DNA of 5,502 nucleotides from an uncultured Muribaculaceae bacterium (GTDB taxonomy: Bacteria > Bacteroidota > Bacteroidia > Bacteroidales > Muribaculaceae). The notes beneath the pieces were generated by a model. That model saw only the letters and a program-made list of their open reading frames with translations. It searched no databases and had not been told where the DNA came from. Each line of letters begins with the position of its first letter. The stretch's first letter is position 1. The stretch lies in the NCBI GenBank assembly GCA_910578305.1, contig CAJTQH010000001.1:82290-87791 (forward strand), read 5' to 3'. This document shows, piece by piece, positions 1 through 5,502 of the stretch. The translations under genes and the position numbers were made by a program.

Positions 1-660
1 CGATTCGCGCTTCTCAATCCGGAGCTGACCATGACACTGCCCCCATGCCAGACCGCCGCCGGCATTGCCGACATGATGGCTCACATATTCGAACGCTACT
101 TCTCGCCCACACCCGATGTGCAGATCACCGACCGAGTGTCGGAAGGCGTGCTCATGGCCATAATGGAGGAGGCTCCGAAGGTGATGGCCGATCCACTCGA
201 CTATCAGGCGAGAGCCAACATAATGTGGAGCGGCACCCTGGCCCACAACGGAGTCTGCGGCACAGGCCGTCAGGAAGACTGGGTGAGCCACTTCATGGAA
301 CATGAGATAAGCGCCGTGTACGGAGTGACCCACGGCGCCGGACTCGCTGTGATACTGCCCGCGTGGATGACATTCATGGCCCATCATGCTCCGGCCAAAG
401 GCGCACAGCTGGCCCGACGCGTGTTCGGGGTGAATCTGCCCGACGCGTCGGACACCGAAGTGGCACTGACAGGCATAGCGCTGCTCAAGGAATTCTTCCA
501 TAGCCTCGGACTACCTCTGACATTCGGCGAACTGGGCATAGAACAGCCCGACATCGACCTCCTGGTAAAGAAGCTGCACGAAAACAAAGGAGACGTGATA
601 GGAGGCTACTACCGACTTACACCGACCGAGACCACCCAGATATATCAGCTGGCTCTATGA
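1..660 (+). CDS. Iron-containing alcohol dehydrogenase (YqhD/BdhA-like), C-terminal part
   Basis: The reading frame is open from base 1 to the TGA at 658-660, giving about 220 residues. The family is usually about 380-390 aa, so the N-terminal nucleotide-binding half lies outside the window; the ATG at 31 is internal. The translation follows the helical, metal-binding domain of YqhD/butanol dehydrogenases. The segment FALLNPELTMTLPP leads into AGIADMMAH, then DWVSHFMEHEISAVYG and THGAGLAVILPAW. The four ligands known in YqhD (one Asp, three His) correspond to D (70-72), H (82-84), H (289-291) and H (331-333), with the family spacings of 4, 69 and 14 residues, so the metal site is intact. Family knowledge: these are cytosolic NAD(P)H-dependent enzymes that reduce aldehydes to alcohols, in fermentation or detoxification. 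The exact substrate and cofactor cannot be told without the missing half. The stop overlaps the next start as ATGA, suggesting translational coupling. Confidence 0.93.
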   Translation, partial: RFALLNPELTMTLPPCQTAAGIADMMAHIFERYFSPTPDVQITDRVSEGVLMAIMEEAPKVMADPLDYQARANIMWSGTLAHNGVCGTGRQEDWVSHFMEHEISAVYGVTHGAGLAVILPAWMTFMAHHAPAKGAQLARRVFGVNLPDASDTEVALTGIALLKEFFHSLGLPLTFGELGIEQPDIDLLVKKLHENKGDVIGGYYRLTPTETTQIYQLAL

Positions 661-1604
661 CCGTGACCATAAGCCGTTATACACCCGCCATGCAGGCGCG
701 CTGGGATGAGTTTGTGCGAAACTCGTCGAATGCCACATTCCTGCATCTGCGGCCATATATGGACTACCACAGCGACCGGTTTACCGACTGCTCGCTCATG
801 GCCCACGACGGCAAAGGACGGCTTGTGGCCATACTGCCCGCCAATGTGAGCGGCACCACACTCTACTCCCATCAGGGGCTCACCTATGGCGGATGGCTTG
901 TGACCCGCCGCCACTTCGCCACTCCCGCCATGCTCGAGGTGTGGCAGGCCGCCGTGGAGTGGATGCGCAGCCAGGGGCTGAAGCACTTAGTCTACAAGGC
1001 AATACCGTGGATCTACTCGCGCTATCCGGCCGACGACGATCTGTACGCGCTGTGGCGCATGGGGGCATCGACAGAAGCATGCAGCGTGTCATCGGCCATA
1101 CCGACCGACATGCCACGACTCGACAACGAAAGTGCCAGGCAAGAGGTGAAACGCGCCGCCGAATGCGGCATCACCGTGAGCGAATCGACCGACACGGCCA
1201 CATTCATGGCCATGCTCGCCGCAAGGCTTCAGGAGCGACACGGCGCCACGCCCGTGCACAGTACCGAGGAGATGCAGATGCTCACCGAAAGATTTCCCGA
1301 CAACATACGCCTGTTCATGGCCCGCAACAGCGCAGGCACACCCGTGGCAGGCATATTACTCTACATCACCGGCACCGTAGTACACACGCAGTACATAGCC
1401 TCCGATGCCGAAGGCCGCGCCAACGGCGCCATACCGGCCATAGTGGATCATGTGATGCGCCATGTGTGCGACGGCGCGCGCTATCTCGACTTCGGCACAT
1501 CGTGTGTGGATGGCGGACGCACTCTCAACTCCGGGCTCGTGTCGCAAAAATACAGCCTTGGCGGACGCCCGGTGGCCTATACCACCTACGCCCTCACACT
1601 CTGA
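657..1604 (+). CDS. GNAT/FemAB-like acyltransferase family protein
   Basis: This is a complete 315-aa protein whose ATG overlaps the stop of the upstream dehydrogenase (ATGA, 657-660), which is the main reason for this start. The sequence resembles a Bacteroidetes family usually annotated as GNAT family N-acetyltransferase, related to FemAB-type double-GNAT proteins. Features typical of it are an N-terminal block TFLHLRPYMDYHSDRF (residues 27-42), LYSHQGLTYGGWL (69-81), a linker around 150-175, and a second GNAT-like half with GAIPAIVDHVMRHV (257-270), RYLDFGTSCVDGG (275-287) and a glycine-containing end (QKYSLGGRPVAYTTY). No signal peptide or membrane segment is apparent, so it is probably cytosolic. 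Family members transfer acyl or aminoacyl groups to amines, often on sugar nucleotides or peptides. The substrate here is unknown, and nothing in the neighbouring dehydrogenase points to it. The gene ends 23 bases before a convergent gene. Confidence 0.8.
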   Translation: MTVTISRYTPAMQARWDEFVRNSSNATFLHLRPYMDYHSDRFTDCSLMAHDGKGRLVAILPANVSGTTLYSHQGLTYGGWLVTRRHFATPAMLEVWQAAVEWMRSQGLKHLVYKAIPWIYSRYPADDDLYALWRMGASTEACSVSSAIPTDMPRLDNESARQEVKRAAECGITVSESTDTATFMAMLAARLQERHGATPVHSTEEMQMLTERFPDNIRLFMARNSAGTPVAGILLYITGTVVHTQYIASDAEGRANGAIPAIVDHVMRHVCDGARYLDFGTSCVDGGRTLNSGLVSQKYSLGGRPVAYTTYALTL

Positions 1605-1627
1605 GACTCAACGCAGTATTCTTCGGA

Positions 1628-2827
1628 TCACTTCACCGCTATCGAAGCTACATCGGCTCCGGCAGGAAGCTGGTAGATGCGCAGACCAAACTCGCGAATC
1701 ACCGCATAGACATGGTCGAAAATGTCGGACTGCACACGCTCAAACTCCTTCCACTCGACCGTGCGGGTAAAGAAATAGAGCTGCAGCGGCAATCCGGCCG
1801 ATGTGGGTTCCATCTGACGAACCATTACGAGCATATCGGCATTGACTTGCGGATGTGTGGTCAGATATCGCTCAAGATAGCGGCGAAGCAGCTGCATGTT
1901 GACCACACCGGCCGCAGTGTCGCAGTCCATATCCTCCAGCCATCCGCGCCGTCCGAGCGCCTCCAGCTCTCCATCGGTGCAGAACCTCACCGTATTGGCG
2001 TCGATGAGAATAGAGCGGTCGACACGCCGTCCGCCCGACAGCCTCATGGGCTGATAATTGCGAAACGACTCCGACACGAGCAAATAGGGCGGCACGGTGG
2101 TAATGGAATTGTCCCAGTTGCGTACCTTTACCGTGGTAAGCGACACATCGATCACCTCGCCGTTGGCGCCATGCTTGTCCACCACAATCCAGTCGCCCCG
2201 ATGGAGCATATTGTTGGCCGTGAGCTGCACGCCTGCCACAAGTCCGAGTATAGTGTCCTTGAACACCAGCATCAGTATGGCGGCCGACGCGCCCAGAGCC
2301 ATGAGTATCGACACCGGCGATCGACCTGCCAGGATACTAAGCGTGCATATACATCCGAGCCCGATCACTATCAGACGCACCATCTGGAATATTCCCTTAA
2401 TGGCATATGGCCGCATGCGGTCGCGTTTCAGAAAGGCATTGTAGAGATTGTCGGTAAACACATGGAGTATATACACCACCGTCCAGAGTATGTAGCACAT
2501 AGTACACACACGTACCCAGTTGAATGCCGATCTGCCTTCCGAAAAAAATTCAGGAAGCAGATATGCCACCAATAGCGCAGGCAAGAGCTGCGACAGAGCC
2601 TTGAGAAAGCGGCTGTTGAGCAGATCGTCGTCCCACGTGGTGGGGCTGCGGCGAATGAAATACATGATGCCGCCCTCCACAAGACGCGCCACATAAAACG
2701 ACAGTATTGCCACCGCCGCTATGCCGCATATCACCAACGAGTCCGTGGCCAGCCGGCCATATTGAGCCGTAATGTTCTCTGCGAGAAACATATTGATCTG
2801 ATGTATCATACCCGCAAAGTTAAACAT
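1628..2827 (-). CDS. MscS-family mechanosensitive ion channel (YbdG/MscM type)
   Basis: This 399-aa protein matches the layout and length of E. coli YbdG (about 415 aa). Hydrophobic segments lie near residues 29-50, 77-95, 104-124 and 147-167. The pore-lining MscS helix follows (about 171-206, with ALGASAAILMLVFKDTILGLVAG and QLTANNM). A beta domain comes next (207-256: GDWIVVDKHGANGEV, VSLTTVKVRNWDNSITTVP, then LLVSESFRNY). After SGGRRVDRSI (264-273) there is a cytoplasmic C-terminal domain with HPQVNADMLVMVRQ, GLPLQLYFFTRTVEW and the ending SDIFDHVYAVIREFGLRIYQLP, all closely recalling YbdG. Family role: an inner-membrane channel that opens under membrane tension and releases solutes on hypo-osmotic shock; YbdG itself gives small conductance. 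The start is the first ATG after the upstream stop, 32 bases away. No strong Shine-Dalgarno is seen, which is normal for Bacteroidetes. A 5-bp inverted repeat sits just before the start codon. The gene may share a transcript with the genes to its right. Confidence 0.93.
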   Translation of the reverse strand: MFNFAGMIHQINMFLAENITAQYGRLATDSLVICGIAAVAILSFYVARLVEGGIMYFIRRSPTTWDDDLLNSRFLKALSQLLPALLVAYLLPEFFSEGRSAFNWVRVCTMCYILWTVVYILHVFTDNLYNAFLKRDRMRPYAIKGIFQMVRLIVIGLGCICTLSILAGRSPVSILMALGASAAILMLVFKDTILGLVAGVQLTANNMLHRGDWIVVDKHGANGEVIDVSLTTVKVRNWDNSITTVPPYLLVSESFRNYQPMRLSGGRRVDRSILIDANTVRFCTDGELEALGRRGWLEDMDCDTAAGVVNMQLLRRYLERYLTTHPQVNADMLVMVRQMEPTSAGLPLQLYFFTRTVEWKEFERVQSDIFDHVYAVIREFGLRIYQLPAGADVASIAVK

Positions 2828-2829
2828 TA

Positions 2830-2853
2830 CGGCTCATATCACAAAATCAGCCG
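2830..2853. repeat. Small inverted repeat just upstream of the mechanosensitive channel start
   Basis: CGGCT (2830-2834) and AGCCG (2849-2853) are perfect complements around a 14-base loop. On the minus strand the hairpin ends two bases before the ATG at 2827 and lies wholly within the 32-base gap after the upstream gene. It could fold in mRNA and affect translation start of the channel gene, but a 5-bp stem may be chance. No T-run follows, so it is not a convincing terminator. Confidence 0.3.
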
Positions 2854-2859
2854 GTATTA

Positions 2860-3303
2860 TCACATCCATGCCGGGCGTATGGTGGCCTGACAGGCACCGC
2901 CTCCCCTGGCCATCGAACGCAGCCGGGTCGACAGCGAGTCAAACTCCTCAAGATAAGTACGGGCCAGGCCGCTATAGTCGGTACCATGATAAACCTGTGA
3001 GAATATATGGCACACAACAGCCTGCTCCATGAGCAGCCGCAACGCCACCGTGTCGGCCTGACGCGGCACGCACACATGCAACGACAACACATCATCGTTG
3101 TCCACATCGCAGTCCTCCACCACCGACAGCAGTGCCAGACATAGCATACCGAATCCGCTTTTGGCCATCAGTTTCAAAGCAGGTGCCTGATCGGCTGTAA
3201 GCACGGGCGGACAGTCGGCAGACATGTGATGTCGCACTGCGGTGCGGGCAAGAACCTGAGTCACAATATCGTCGAGTGAAATAGCTATTATAGTCTTCTT
3301 CAT
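2860..3303 (-). CDS. Hypothetical protein, 147 aa, in the phage-like block
   Basis: I do not recognise this protein. The ATG at 3303 (MKKTIIAISLDDIV) is preferred because it lies one base after the upstream stop (TGA at 3307-3305). An ATG at 3330 in the same frame would overlap the upstream gene by 26 bases. The product is probably soluble and largely helical. It has an N-terminal DDIVTQVLARTAVRHH helix, a mildly hydrophobic stretch at 44-62 that is too weak to call a membrane segment, an acidic patch (EDCDVDNDD, 63-71), and a basic, Gly-rich tail (RLRSMARGGGACQ). It contains six cysteines (31, 55, 65, 78, 98, 138) without a CxxC pattern. The one-base spacing implies it is co-translated with the gene before it. 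By position it could be an accessory protein of the portal-bearing block, but no function can be assigned. Confidence 0.72.
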   Translation of the reverse strand: MKKTIIAISLDDIVTQVLARTAVRHHMSADCPPVLTADQAPALKLMAKSGFGMLCLALLSVVEDCDVDNDDVLSLHVCVPRQADTVALRLLMEQAVVCHIFSQVYHGTDYSGLARTYLEEFDSLSTRLRSMARGGGACQATIRPAWM

Positions 3304-3304
3304 T

Positions 3305-3751
3305 TCACGCACGTTTTTCAGATTCAACACAATGCCTGTTCATCTCCGCCCGACTATCGCGCTCCGCCTTCAGCATACGCTGATAGATGCGCCGCGCAGA
3401 GGATACACCGATGAAATACCGGGATGCCTTGCCATCGGCAAGAACTCTTGAGAGAGCATCGTCCTGTGACAGGCACGGATAATGTTTCATGAGGCGCGAC
3501 ACCCGGAAAGCAATCTCGTGCCATATCCCCTCGCGCACTTTCACGTACTTCCACAGGATACCGTGGCGCAGTATCCGGCCTACATGCTTCCTGGCCAAAT
3601 CATAATCCACATAATAGTCCACGCCCGACCTGCCGAGCGCAATCTCTACAACCTCTTTCGAGGTCATGTCGCATGAAATACTGCGCGTCACCTCCTTGCA
3701 CGTGTTAAAAAAACTCTCGTTGCGCAGAGTGATAAGTGTTTTTGGTTTCAT
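3305..3751 (-). CDS. Hypothetical protein, 148 aa, with a duplicated ~30-aa motif
   Basis: I do not recognise a named family. The start ATG at 3751 is followed by MKPKTLITLRNESFF, and the stop is one base before the next gene. Two stretches look like copies of one motif: residues 32-62 (KEVVEIALGRSGVDYYVDYDLARKHVGRIL) and 97-128, sharing an acidic helix start, a Gly/Ser turn, an aromatic strand (DYYV / RYFI) and a closing helix (LARKHVGRIL / SARRIYQRML). The protein is basic and probably mixed helix/strand, with no signal peptide or membrane segment. The closing helices carry several Arg/Lys, so nucleic-acid binding is possible, but this is inference from composition only. It is the first gene after the AT-rich gap with a candidate promoter, so it may lead a two-gene unit with the 147-aa gene. 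A structural or regulatory role in a phage-derived block is possible but unproven. Confidence 0.75.
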   Translation of the reverse strand: MKPKTLITLRNESFFNTCKEVTRSISCDMTSKEVVEIALGRSGVDYYVDYDLARKHVGRILRHGILWKYVKVREGIWHEIAFRVSRLMKHYPCLSQDDALSRVLADGKASRYFIGVSSARRIYQRMLKAERDSRAEMNRHCVESEKRA

Positions 3752-3807
3752 AGTCTGTGATGATTGATAAAGGTTATAAAGTCAAGAGATCATTGTATTC
3801 GTTGGTT

Positions 3808-3830
3808 TGTATTGGCAAAATTACAATACA
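3808..3830. repeat. Operator-like inverted repeat with extra half-sites
   Basis: TGTATTG (3808-3814) and CAATACA (3824-3830) form a perfect 7-bp inverted repeat around a 9-base AT-rich centre. A third copy of the half-site core, TTGTATT, occurs at 3793-3799 in the same orientation as the one at 3807-3813, 14 bases apart. The candidate -7 promoter element occupies 8 of the 9 centre bases, so a protein bound to the repeat would cover the promoter. This arrangement is typical of a repressor site, but no regulator is identified. Confidence 0.45.
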
Positions 3831-3843
3831 TGTGGGCGTCAAA
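3816..3843 (-). promoter_or_regulatory. Candidate Bacteroidetes-type promoter for the two small genes
   Basis: On the minus strand, TAATTTTG (3823-3816) fully matches the Bacteroidetes -7 consensus TAnnTTTG, and a TTTG (3843-3840) lies upstream as a possible -33 element. The 16-base spacing is shorter than the roughly 19-20 usual for this class, so the -33 assignment is weak. Transcription would start near 3809 and give a leader of about 57 bases before the ATG at 3751. The position, in the only AT-rich gap of the minus-strand block, supports a promoter. Confidence 0.5.
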
Positions 3844-3868
3844 CCATCCACACAAGAGTTAACTAAGG

Positions 3869-5278
3869 TTAATAAGCCTGATCGCCAACACTGCCGCTAC
3901 GGACTATCAGAGAATTCCGCACGGTGCGAAACGAATTGAAACTGTCGAGCAGATCCTGAAGCGCGATGGCCGACGAGCGCAGCTGCGAGTCGAAAAGAGC
4001 CGCTGAAGTGCCGGACGCAGACACACGTCCCTGAAGCGCGTCGCTCACTCCCGATATCTGCTGAAACAGCTGAAGCTGAAGTGAAAGCAACTGCGAGGCT
4101 CCGGCATCGCCACCCTGCGATATCACCTGTGTGGGCAGACGGTTGGAATTGCGCGGCTCATATGGTATGATTCGGTTGCTCATAGCCCACATATCGCCTA
4201 TCTGCTGCCATGTGAGGAAGTCGGGCTTCTGATCCACCGGAAAGAGCAGCACACCCTTGGCCGAAACACCAATTATATGGTCGATAAGAGTAATGAGCCT
4301 GTTGACATGTTTCTGCTGGTCTATGACATCCTCCACAAACGAATGCACCTCACCGTCGGTGAGCGGGAAAAATTTCACCGCAAACGGATGCATGCCGTGA
4401 GCATACGGCGAGTCAAACTCGTCGAGCAACTCTCCGGTAGGCGTATAATACCTGCAATGCCACCGCATGGTCGATACCGTCACCGACTCTATGAGCCCGC
4501 GGCCGGCCTCGCGCCTGTCGGCATTGATACGTTCTATACCGGCGGCCGATGTGTCCGGTGCCAGAAAATATCCAGCCTTGTCACGGTCGTGACACCGCAG
4601 CATGGCACGGCTTTCGAGAGTCCACACCTCTATGACTCTGCACCGTCCGTGGGAAGCTTCATAAAATCCGGAGCGGTCGCTCACACCAATCACATCGCCC
4701 GACAGCGGACTGCGGTCAGTGCCATAGATCCGATCTATCATACGACGCTTCACGGCATCGCCACCAAACCTCATCAACACCTCGCCGCGACTCATCGAGT
4801 GCAACATACCGACGAGTTCTATATCCATACCACGCGGATCGGTAAATTTGTTGACAAAGAAATTTTCCGGACTCACATTGTCGACCCACACGCCATCGCC
4901 GGCCATGCGGCGCTCTGTCACCACACGCTGTATAGCGCAACCCGATATGAGAAACTCCTCGAGCATGCGGCAATCCAGTTCAAGCAGTGAATTCCGCGCC
5001 GACACCTCATCGGCCACCTCCACAGCCGACGCGGGATCGCACTCGGCCACCGACGCGCGAAAACGCCCGATGACACACTTCACCAGCTGGCGGATCATAT
5101 TGTTGACCAACGGCGTGCATCCCTGCAGCCGTATGTGTTCGGCCTCGGTCATGACCTCTCCGTTGGGAGCGGTGGTCATATCTTCCCACTGGCGGCCATA
5201 GGTATAGTGTTTGTAACGCCTGCGCCGCTGACGCAGTGCCGCCGAATCGTTCCATGCTTTATAAGCTGCTTCTAACAT
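3869..5278 (-). CDS. Phage portal-like protein
   Basis: This 469-aa protein resembles portal proteins of tailed phages, closest in my recollection to P22-like portals found in Bacteroidales. Supporting parts are an N-terminal helical region with RQRRRRYKHYTYGRQW (16-31) and PLVNNMIRQLVKCVIGRFR (56-74), a central PENFFVNKFTDPRG block (137-150), EVWTLES (217-223), the stem-like helix FVEDVIDQQKHVNRLIT (314-330) followed by DHIIGVSAKGVLLFP (333-347), and the late QQISGVSDALQGR and SGTSAALFDSQ segments (406-432). Family role: twelve copies form the ring at one capsid vertex through which DNA is packaged and released, docking the terminase and tail. P22 portal is about 725 aa; this one ends soon after the SGTSA segment, so the C-terminal crown/barrel region is missing or short. 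The ATG at 5278 overlaps the upstream gene by 7 bases, implying coupling. Base composition looks like the neighbouring chromosomal genes, suggesting long residence. Alternative: a domesticated phage-derived protein. Confidence 0.8.
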   Translation of the reverse strand: MLEAAYKAWNDSAALRQRRRRYKHYTYGRQWEDMTTAPNGEVMTEAEHIRLQGCTPLVNNMIRQLVKCVIGRFRASVAECDPASAVEVADEVSARNSLLELDCRMLEEFLISGCAIQRVVTERRMAGDGVWVDNVSPENFFVNKFTDPRGMDIELVGMLHSMSRGEVLMRFGGDAVKRRMIDRIYGTDRSPLSGDVIGVSDRSGFYEASHGRCRVIEVWTLESRAMLRCHDRDKAGYFLAPDTSAAGIERINADRREAGRGLIESVTVSTMRWHCRYYTPTGELLDEFDSPYAHGMHPFAVKFFPLTDGEVHSFVEDVIDQQKHVNRLITLIDHIIGVSAKGVLLFPVDQKPDFLTWQQIGDMWAMSNRIIPYEPRNSNRLPTQVISQGGDAGASQLLSLQLQLFQQISGVSDALQGRVSASGTSAALFDSQLRSSAIALQDLLDSFNSFRTVRNSLIVRSGSVGDQAY

Positions 5279-5502
5279 ATTTCTGACATATCAGGGGGTG
5301 TGATCATTGACAACAGATAAGGAGTAAGACGATAGATGGTGTCATCCTCGCAGTAGGTAACGGCGAGCATGCTTTCGAGCACTATCTCACCTTCGGGCGG
5401 GGTGTAGAGCATTACGTGGGTGGAGTGTACCACCGCCACCGGGGAAGCACATCCGGCTCTTGCCCAAGGCGAAAGCTGAGCCAACGCCACCGCCGACTGT
5501 GG
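5272..5502 (-). CDS. Unidentified protein, C-terminal part, upstream of the portal gene
   Basis: The minus-strand frame is open from the window edge (5502) to the TAG at 5274-5272, giving about 76 residues with no start needed inside the window; a GTG at 5490 is probably internal. The visible part reads VAVVHSTHVMLYTPPEGEIVLESML, then YRLTPYLLSMITPPDMSEIC, and belongs to no family I recognise. It overlaps the portal start by 7 bases, so the two are almost certainly in one transcript. In phage head modules the gene just before the portal is often terminase or a small structural protein, but nothing visible, such as a nuclease or ATPase motif, supports terminase. Confidence 0.65.
   Translation of the reverse strand, partial: PQSAVALAQLSPWARAGCASPVAVVHSTHVMLYTPPEGEIVLESMLAVTYCEDDTIYRLTPYLLSMITPPDMSEIC

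Noticed and set aside
1605..1647. Possible bidirectional terminator between the convergent genes (CTTCGGAT at 1621-1628 with ATCGAAG at 1641-1647)
   Set aside because: The stem needs a bulged G, lies mostly inside the 3' end of the channel gene and has no T-run on either side.
893..2575. Very long plus-strand open frame (560 codons) running over the acyltransferase and antisense to the channel gene
   Set aside because: Its product is rich in His and Arg with no family resemblance, and both overlapped genes are clear family members. It is a shadow of GC-rich coding sequence.
3304..3330. Earlier ATG (3330) for the 147-aa gene, giving 156 aa
   Set aside because: It would overlap the upstream gene by 26 bases, while the ATG at 3303 follows its stop by one base and begins with a more typical MKK.
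3859..3872. TTAAC/GTTAA inverted repeat at the portal stop codon
   Set aside because: A 5-bp, almost all A-T stem with a 4-base loop and no T-run is too weak for a terminator and may be chance in an AT-rich stretch.
3757..3939. Plus-strand 60-codon open frame crossing the AT-rich gap
   Set aside because: It runs antisense into the portal 3' end, has no family resemblance, and the gap is better explained as a promoter region.
4277..4990. Plus-strand open frame of 237 codons antisense to the portal gene
   Set aside because: The product resembles nothing, and the minus-strand frame carries recognisable portal motifs throughout.
1..5502. CRISPR array, tRNA, rRNA or insertion sequence
   Set aside because: No regularly spaced repeats, tRNA-like cloverleaf, rRNA segment, transposase or terminal inverted repeats were seen on reading both strands.

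Overview
The window looks like chromosomal DNA from a gut-type Bacteroidales bacterium, most plausibly Muribaculaceae-like. This is an inference from recalled protein families and from the only good promoter candidate, which has the Bacteroidetes -7 form (TAnnTTTG) rather than TATAAT; no database search was possible. The window is densely coded. The coding parts are GC-rich, and a 117-base AT-rich gap (3752-3868) is the only sizeable non-coding stretch.

Layout. The plus strand carries the 3' part of an iron-containing alcohol dehydrogenase (1-660), joined by an ATGA overlap to a FemAB/GNAT-like acyltransferase (657-1604). These meet, tail to tail across 23 bases, a minus-strand block that fills the rest. 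Read in its direction of transcription (right to left), the block holds: the C-terminal end of an unidentified protein (5502-5272); a phage portal-like protein of 469 aa (5278-3869), overlapping it by 7 bases; the AT-rich gap with a candidate promoter/operator; two small unrecognised genes one base apart (3751-3305 and 3303-2860); and, 32 bases on, a YbdG/MscM-type mechanosensitive channel (2827-1628).

How the genes fit together. The dehydrogenase and acyltransferase are probably co-translated, although their joint role is not evident. The minus-strand portal with its overlapping upstream partner resembles part of a phage head module. No capsid, terminase, integrase or lysis gene lies in the window, so whether this is the edge of an intact prophage, a remnant or a domesticated cassette cannot be decided here. 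The two small genes have their own candidate promoter, whose -7 element lies inside a perfect inverted repeat, so they may be controlled separately from the portal genes. The most interesting region is 2860-5502: a portal-like protein with no recognised phage neighbours, followed by a regulated-looking pair of unknown genes, one of which seems to contain an internally duplicated motif.
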